Source of the DNA: a bacterium
Lineage (GTDB): Bacteria; Babelota; Babeliae; Babelales; RVW-14
Reading direction: 5' to 3'
Assembly: GCA_023249895.1 (NCBI GenBank)
Contig: JAHFBS010000001.1
Span: 1-19,013 of the forward strand
Length of the DNA: 19,013 nucleotides
In this document: positions 14,546 to 19,013 of the stretch, piece by piece
Numbering within the stretch: position 1 is the stretch's first letter
Layout: each line of letters opens with the position of its first letter
Position numbers and translations under genes: made by a program
The notes under the pieces: generated by a model
The model's database searches: none
Told to the model about the DNA's origin: nothing
The model's input: the letters and a program-made list of their open reading frames with translations, nothing else

Positions 14546-16677
14546 TAGATTGTTATCCACAAATAAGCAAAGAATGCATCGGCATTTGGCTCACGACCTA
14601 AGCAATCTTTAAGAAGTTTTTCGGGCTCAGCGCTTCCGCCTTTAGCAAGTACCGTGCATATCAAACGTTTACCAGCTTCAGGATTTACCAGCCCTTGTGT
14701 TTTGACCGCATCAAAAAGATCTATCGCATATACCTTGGACCACATATAACTATAGTAGCGTGCGCCGTAACCAATCAAATGGCCAAATGACGCTTGCATA
14801 TGTACATCAGGATCGTGCAGGACCATGGGCATTATCGCCTGGGCAAGTTGTGCGCGGAGCGCATCGATATCTTTTTTTGCGCCTGGCTTAAATACCCCCA
14901 ACGACAACAATGAGAGCATACACTGACGTGTCACGAACCATCCAGAATCAAATTTTTTGAGCGCAATAACGCGATCAACAAGCTCATCAGACAGAGGCTT
15001 GCCGGTAACATAGTGGCAGCTCAAATTCTTAAGAATTTCTTTATCAAATGCCCACTCTTCAAATAATTGTGAGGGAACTTCTACAAAATCACGCTTAACC
15101 GAGGTACCCGAAAACGCTACTAATTCAGTACTTCCCAACACGTGATGCATGGCGTGACCAAATTCATGAAAGAATGTTCCCACATCGTGATGTTTGAGAA
15201 GTGCCGGACGATCGCCTTTGCTGCGCGGAAAGTTTGCAATAATGCACGCAACAGCAGGAGCTGTGCGGAGCTGCCCCTGTCCATCGTGATGCTGCGTTGT
15301 TGCCACAATATCAACCAAGCAAAAGTGTTCATATTTATGTTCGCGGGGATACAGATCAAGAAAAACATAGCCACGAAGCGTATGCGTATCTTTGTCACGA
15401 ATTTCAATGAGCTGCACTTCATCATGCCAAGCCCATGCAGGTTGTACAAAAACAAATTCCAGATTTAAAAAGCGCTGATAAATATCTAAAACGCCCTTAA
15501 CAGTACGATCAACCGCAAAGTACTGTTCAAGCTCATGCTCATCAACTTCAAAATGTTTTTTCTTGTATGAACGTTTGGCAAAGCCAATATCCCATGGCTT
15601 GAATCGGCCTTGAGCATCAAGCGAGACACCTGACGGAAGATCGGCACGTAGGGCATCAATTTCTTGATGCAGCTTGGCTTTACACTTAGCCGTTAAATCA
15701 TGCAAAAATTCTTCGGCACGTTCAGGCGTGCGTGCCATTTCATCATCAATATTAAGTTCGGCATAACTCTTAAATCCAAGCTTGTGTGCCAACAGATCGC
15801 GCTTGGCTATGATATCATCAAGCAACGCACAGTTTGCAGGATATGCACGATTGCTAAAAAGCGCGTACATTTGTTTGCGTGTTGATTCTACCGAACAATG
15901 TTCCATTACCTCATCAAAAGCGGGCCAGTTATTAGGCACAATCAGTTTGCCCTTATCATCACGCTCAAGATGCGCGATAAAGGGAGGATTGCAGCCAGCA
16001 AGTTCGGCTTGCGTAACCGACAGGCTACGATTATCAGATCGAATATTTTCTTCAAACTTTAATTCAAGTTCTGCAAGTTCTTTGTGCAACTGCTTTATTT
16101 CATCAAAGCGCGCATCATCTAGATGAAAGCCCTCGCGTTTAAATTCGCGCATTTTTTCAGTAAGAAAGTAACGCTCTTCTTCATTAAGAGATTCGCGCGC
16201 TGCATTACCATCAACATAAGCGTTGAAGGCGTTATATAACTTTTTGTTCATAAACGCATCAACAGAAAATTTTTGCAATTTGAGAACTTCCTCTTGGCAC
16301 GCATCACGCAAAGCTTTGTCCGGACTTACCATCTCAAGGACAGCAAGTGCGCTACTAATATCTTTAAAGTCTCCGCACAAACGATCGAATGCACGTGCTG
16401 TGTTGTCAAAAGTTCGTTTATCAGCCTCAAGCGCATAAAGCTCATCAAGGGCCGTACGTGCGCGTTGAATGGCATAGTCGGCATAGCGATGCACTTCCTG
16501 CGCTGTTTTGGGGAAAAAGCGACAGGCGTCTTGGGCGTCTTGGGCGTCTTGGACAGGTTTGGTAAACATGGAGCAAAACTCCTTATAAGAAATTTCTTGT
16601 GATTTATCACTGCGTCCACAACTGCTCACTAAAATCATGGCAGCCAGGAACATTACATTTTTTTGCTTAATCCTCAT
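14545..16677 (-). CDS. M3-family zinc oligopeptidase with a lipoprotein signal
   Basis: The 710-residue protein is a thimet/oligopeptidase-A-type M3 peptidase. The zinc site is His504-Glu-Phe-Gly-His508 with the third ligand Glu533 in DFVEVPSQLFEEW, 29 residues from His504 as in characterised M3 enzymes. GYGARYYSYMWSKVYAID near the C-terminus is the family's substrate-binding Tyr region. Unlike most M3 enzymes, the N-terminus is a lipoprotein signal: basic start, hydrophobic core, lipobox VSSCG. It should therefore be membrane-anchored outside the cytoplasm and cleave imported or extracellular peptides. I chose ATG 16677 because GGAG precedes it at normal spacing; 16689 is possible. A threefold QDA repeat lies just after the signal. 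It ends at TAATG with the ABC ATPase. Confidence 0.92.
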   Translation of the reverse strand: MRIKQKNVMFLAAMILVSSCGRSDKSQEISYKEFCSMFTKPVQDAQDAQDACRFFPKTAQEVHRYADYAIQRARTALDELYALEADKRTFDNTARAFDRLCGDFKDISSALAVLEMVSPDKALRDACQEEVLKLQKFSVDAFMNKKLYNAFNAYVDGNAARESLNEEERYFLTEKMREFKREGFHLDDARFDEIKQLHKELAELELKFEENIRSDNRSLSVTQAELAGCNPPFIAHLERDDKGKLIVPNNWPAFDEVMEHCSVESTRKQMYALFSNRAYPANCALLDDIIAKRDLLAHKLGFKSYAELNIDDEMARTPERAEEFLHDLTAKCKAKLHQEIDALRADLPSGVSLDAQGRFKPWDIGFAKRSYKKKHFEVDEHELEQYFAVDRTVKGVLDIYQRFLNLEFVFVQPAWAWHDEVQLIEIRDKDTHTLRGYVFLDLYPREHKYEHFCLVDIVATTQHHDGQGQLRTAPAVACIIANFPRSKGDRPALLKHHDVGTFFHEFGHAMHHVLGSTELVAFSGTSVKRDFVEVPSQLFEEWAFDKEILKNLSCHYVTGKPLSDELVDRVIALKKFDSGWFVTRQCMLSLLSLGVFKPGAKKDIDALRAQLAQAIMPMVLHDPDVHMQASFGHLIGYGARYYSYMWSKVYAIDLFDAVKTQGLVNPEAGKRLICTVLAKGGSAEPEKLLKDCLGREPNADAFFAYLWITI
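16525..16551 (-). repeat. Three tandem 9-base units in the peptidase gene
   Basis: The 9-base unit GGCGTCTTG occurs three times without change on the plus strand and encodes QDA-QDA-QDA just behind the lipobox region. Because the unit is a multiple of three, copy-number change would alter linker length without shifting the frame. Confidence 0.85.
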
Positions 16678-16791
16678 AAAACTCTCCATCTAATCCCTAA
16701 CACTTAAAACAATGCGTTAGTCTACCAGGCAAAACAAGCGTCAGGCAATGTAAGAGCATAGTTTGCGGTAAATTCTTGGCAATATCGGCGC

Positions 16792-16819
16792 TGGACAGAA
16801 CCCACAAACATGATATTGT
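16792..16819 (+). promoter_or_regulatory. Candidate promoter of the secreted protein gene at 16861
   Basis: TGGACA (16792-16797) is followed after 16 bases by TATTGT (16814-16819), with TGA in front of the -10 forming an extended -10. A start near 16826 would leave a leader of about 35 bases. Judged by eye only. Confidence 0.4.
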
Positions 16820-16860
16820 CTCTGGCTAAACGATTTATCCAAACCACAAGGAGATTTATC

Positions 16861-17370
16861 ATGGCACGTCCTTCATCCCGTCTTCTTACCCTTTCTGCAC
16901 TGGTTTATGCAACCAACAGCATTATGGCCGCACCGCAACCAACAGCATCGCCATCACGCACCGTCATCAAAGCGGTTGAAACCACGACGGCAGTTGTCAA
17001 AAAGCATCCAGAATTTCTTGATAAGATTGATGTCACGGCTGAAGATATTGTTGTTACCGCCAAAAGACGCGCTGATATCATCAAAAGCGAAATCCCCGCT
17101 GATGAACGCAAAGCCATAGAAAAAGCAGTCAAAGAAGAAGCTCAAGAAGCATTCGCTGAAATCAAAAATATTTTTAAACATCGTGGTGACCGAATCAAGA
17201 ACAAAGTTGATGCGGTTATTGGCAGCGAAAAACGCGAAGAAATCACCGACAGCATCCAGACTGATGTTGAAGAACTTGATGCACGCGCACAGGAAATTAA
17301 GCTTGCCCAATCATGCAAAGAGGTTGGCAAAGATATTGAGGCTGCGTACAAGAAGAATATGAAGAATTAA
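16861..17370 (+). CDS. Secreted helical, Lys/Glu-rich protein of unknown function
   Basis: The 169-residue protein has a signal peptide (MARPSSRLLTLSALVYATNS, cleavage probably after IMA near residue 23). A short Pro/Ser/Thr stretch follows, then long charged helices (KKHPEFLDKIDVTAEDIVVT, KAIEKAVKEEAQEAFAEIKN) with coiled-coil character and a basic C-terminus. The frame is open back to 16810, but AAGGAG at 16848-16853 with 7-base spacing fixes the ATG at 16861. It is a single-gene unit ended by the hairpin at 17398. I recognise no family; apolipoprotein-like or coiled-coil structural roles are possible but unsupported. Confidence 0.75.
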   Translation: MARPSSRLLTLSALVYATNSIMAAPQPTASPSRTVIKAVETTTAVVKKHPEFLDKIDVTAEDIVVTAKRRADIIKSEIPADERKAIEKAVKEEAQEAFAEIKNIFKHRGDRIKNKVDAVIGSEKREEITDSIQTDVEELDARAQEIKLAQSCKEVGKDIEAAYKKNMKN

Positions 17371-17397
17371 ATTTTTCATTCTTTTCGAATATTAATG

Positions 17398-17427
17398 AAG
17401 CGGAGCTTTTTTGGCTCCGCTTTTTTT
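17398..17427 (+). terminator. Intrinsic terminator of the 16861 gene
   Basis: AAGCGGAGC (17398-17406) pairs perfectly with GCTCCGCTT (17414-17422) around a 7-base loop, followed by five more T. It lies 27 bases after the stop codon. Confidence 0.9.
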
Positions 17428-17451
17428 GTGCCCGCTTGGCGTACATAAGAA

Positions 17452-17484
17452 AGACCGGGGAAGAACTCCCCGGTCTATTTTTTT
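17452..17484. terminator. GC-rich intrinsic terminator, likely for the minus-strand gene
   Basis: AGACCGGGG (17452-17460) pairs perfectly with CCCCGGTCT (17468-17476) around a 7-base loop. On the plus strand ATTTTTTT follows. On the minus strand TTCTT follows, so it may also stop transcripts arriving from the gene ending at 17498, which otherwise has no terminator. Confidence 0.8.
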
Positions 17485-17497
17485 CTGCGAATAAGAT

Positions 17498-18367
17498 TTA
17501 TCTACTACCATAACTTGTGCGAGTTGTGCCAGCTTTTGCTGCTCGAGCCTTTTCGGCTTTTGCAGAATTTATCTTTCCATCCCAAATAGTTATAACCTCA
17601 GTAAGGTCTATACTGTCTGCTAAATTTTTTGCTTCATTAAACTTAAAACTAATTTCATCATTATATGCGATTTCAGCTTCTTTTAATGCCTTGGTTAATG
17701 ACGTGGTCGCTTCAGCTACTTTTGTATTAGCTTCTTTCAGTGTTGCTCTTGAGCTACTCAAAATTTGATTATCAGACTCTTCTGCATTTATTCCATAACC
17801 AGCGGCAATATTCATTTTGGTATTCAAAGAATTCACTTCTTTTCTTGCGGTTGCTATGGCTGTAGTAGCCCCTTCCTGAGCTATTTTAATTTCGTTTTTT
17901 ATACTATCAATAATGTTTTGTCTTTCAGTTCGTTGATCCTCACGTTTTCTTTTTTCCTGATTATCTTTAGCCGCTTGCGTTTGCTTTTCAATTTCCAATT
18001 TCGCAAAGGCATCGCCAATGCTTACACCCTCTTTAATCAGATCTTTGAGCACATCTAATCCAGCTACCATCGCCCCCGTTTTGACATCAACAACGCCTCG
18101 CCCCGGAACATATTGATATCCTGCTGGAAGCGTACCCATATTCGCCGAAATACCACTTGGCATCCGTTGTATACCAGGTGCCATAGGCATCGTAGCCGCC
18201 CCGGGCCCCGCCCCCATTGTAGAAGCCGCAGGTGCTGAAATTGGACTGGCGGGTACACCTGTTCCACCAGCAAGATCAGATTCAGATGGACGAGATTGCG
18301 TCGCACTCAACGCGCCAATAGAAATAGCAAAAACCGCCGCTACAAGCGCTATCGATCTCATCTTCAT
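17498..18367 (-). CDS. Secreted coiled-coil protein with an Ala/Pro/Gly/Met-rich linker
   Basis: The 289-residue protein has a signal peptide (MKMRSIALVAAVFAISIGAL, cleavage near SAT). A low-complexity linker rich in Ala, Pro, Gly and Met follows, then a short ordered piece (GYQYVPGRGVVDVKTGAMV). A long helical region runs from about residue 125, with a highly charged part (KRKREDQRTERQ) and Ala/Thr/Lys-rich coiled coil. The C-terminus is basic and ends TSYGSR. GAAGGGGA precedes ATG 18367 at normal spacing; the longer GTG start at 18394 would place that site inside the gene. A good promoter lies at 18426-18455. I recognise no family. It converges with the secreted helical gene at 16861. Confidence 0.75.
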   Translation of the reverse strand: MKMRSIALVAAVFAISIGALSATQSRPSESDLAGGTGVPASPISAPAASTMGAGPGAATMPMAPGIQRMPSGISANMGTLPAGYQYVPGRGVVDVKTGAMVAGLDVLKDLIKEGVSIGDAFAKLEIEKQTQAAKDNQEKRKREDQRTERQNIIDSIKNEIKIAQEGATTAIATARKEVNSLNTKMNIAAGYGINAEESDNQILSSSRATLKEANTKVAEATTSLTKALKEAEIAYNDEISFKFNEAKNLADSIDLTEVITIWDGKINSAKAEKARAAKAGTTRTSYGSR

Positions 18368-18425
18368 AAACTTTCCCCTTCTCAAAAGACCCACTTTTCA
18401 CACCCTTTGATAACTTTCTACTTCG

Positions 18426-18455
18426 ATTCTAGCAATATTTATTTTCTAAATGCAA
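18426..18455 (-). promoter_or_regulatory. Promoter of the secreted coiled-coil gene
   Basis: On the minus strand TTGCAT (18450-18455) is followed after 18 bases by TAGAAT (18426-18431). The predicted start near 18419 leaves about 50 bases before ATG 18367. This separates the gene from the thioredoxin-fold gene upstream. Confidence 0.5.
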
Positions 18456-18507
18456 TATTTTTATCAATAATGTTTTAAAATCCTGCGCGCAGTCCATTAT
18501 CAAAAAT

Positions 18508-19013
18508 TCACTTTTTGCCACTTTTCCCCCATTTTTCTCCTGGCGCGGTAACCGTAAAATCGCACGGACAAACGGCACATTCGCCACTTTCTTCATCCCC
18601 ATCCATAAAAAACTTTTCTTTGATCGATTCTTCCAAGTTAGTTTCTGAGTGATAGCCTTGCATGATGGCAGAGGCGCCGTGGTACAGATCGCCATCCCTA
18701 AAAATCAAAAAGGCCGGGAGAGCTAACCCCTTGAGTCCTTGATCAGCTATAAGATCTTTAAGCCGCGTAGCATTTTCTGAACCTGCTTTGCTGCATTCCA
18801 TCGTCGCGCAGGTAATGGCGCCCTTAAAAAATTTTGCCGTATTATGAAGCGCTTTGAATGATTTTTCTTCATCTTTATGCCCGCGGCAATACACCATCAC
18901 CACAACCGGCTTGCAACGAGAAATAAGCGCAACAATCTGGTCAAAATCATTATTCCCGTTAATAGTCAGCAATGAACACAAAGCTTTTTCGGTCTCTTGA
19001 GCAAGAGCACGTT
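18508..19013 (-). CDS. Thioredoxin-fold protein without CXXC, 5' end outside the window
   Basis: The reading frame is open through the right window edge (visible N-terminal residues RALAQETEKALCSLL), so the gene is 5'-truncated here; the internal TTG at 18981 is not a convincing start. The visible part has thioredoxin-fold order: a strand KPVVVMVYC, a helix with KDEEKSFKALHNTAKFF, a strand ITCATMEC, a helix TRLKDLIADQ, then LALPAFLIFRDGDLYHG, where Pro corresponds to the cis-Pro of thioredoxins. The active-site position reads YCRGHKDEE, a single Cys, so it is not a normal disulfide oxidoreductase. A Cys-rich piece, CAVCPCD, and a Lys-rich end follow. Whether it is exported cannot be seen. The fold assignment is moderate and the function unknown. 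Confidence 0.7.
   Translation of the reverse strand, partial: RALAQETEKALCSLLTINGNNDFDQIVALISRCKPVVVMVYCRGHKDEEKSFKALHNTAKFFKGAITCATMECSKAGSENATRLKDLIADQGLKGLALPAFLIFRDGDLYHGASAIMQGYHSETNLEESIKEKFFMDGDEESGECAVCPCDFTVTAPGEKWGKSGKK

Noticed and set aside
18995..19008. Palindrome CTCTTGAGCAAGAG as an HspR (HAIR) operator
   Set aside because: HAIR has CTTGAGT arms separated by 7 bases; this has a 2-base centre and lies inside a coding frame.
1..19013. tRNA, rRNA, CRISPR arrays or insertion sequences
   Set aside because: I saw no cloverleaf-like segments, no spaced direct repeats of CRISPR type, no transposase and no terminal inverted repeats; small RNAs cannot be excluded by eye.

Overview
The window looks like part of a bacterial chromosome with moderately low GC. 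It is gene-dense: the longest gap is under 200 bases. It mixes conserved housekeeping genes (argS, lepA, rsmG, upp, htpX, crcB) with an unusual number of small or repeat-rich exported proteins that I cannot assign to known families. An outer-membrane beta-barrel and two lipobox proteins indicate a double-membrane (diderm) cell. This combination fits a host-associated lineage with a reduced genome, such as Candidatus Dependentiae (TM6). That placement is inferred from gene style only; no rRNA gene is present to test it.

Left part (1-6258, all minus strand). A tight operon reads argS, crcB, lepA, a HspR/MerR-type regulator, htpX (cut by the window edge), with gaps of only 8-16 bases. It links arginyl-tRNA charging, fluoride export, translation elongation factor 4, a heat-shock-type repressor and a membrane-quality protease. 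Upstream of argS lies a 459-codon outer-membrane beta-barrel gene with its own candidate promoter.

Middle part (6453-9947). A small secreted acidic-tailed protein converges on rsmG across a shared, apparently bidirectional terminator. Next comes a plus-strand three-gene unit: a secreted protein, a 60-residue lipoprotein, and a 53-residue protein with 15 cysteines that looks like a metallothionein. Two phosphoribosyltransferase genes follow, divergently arranged: a COG1926-type protein and upp.

Right part (9966-19013). An exported helical protein sits behind a good promoter and a leader inverted repeat that contains its ribosome binding site. Its 3' end overlaps, antisense by 116 bases, an ABC-2 permease gene. 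Reading down the minus strand from 16677, the genes are an M3-family metallopeptidase with a lipoprotein signal, an ABC ATPase coupled by a TAATG junction, a secreted 681-residue beta-helix-like/seven-bladed-propeller protein, and the permease, so the ATPase and its presumed permease are separated by the propeller gene. The window ends with two convergent exported coiled-coil proteins separated by two terminator hairpins, and a 5'-truncated thioredoxin-fold protein without a CXXC motif.

The best candidates for something undescribed are the metallothionein-like gene with its two exported neighbours, the leader hairpin over the 10048 gene, and the peptidase/ATPase/propeller/permease cluster.
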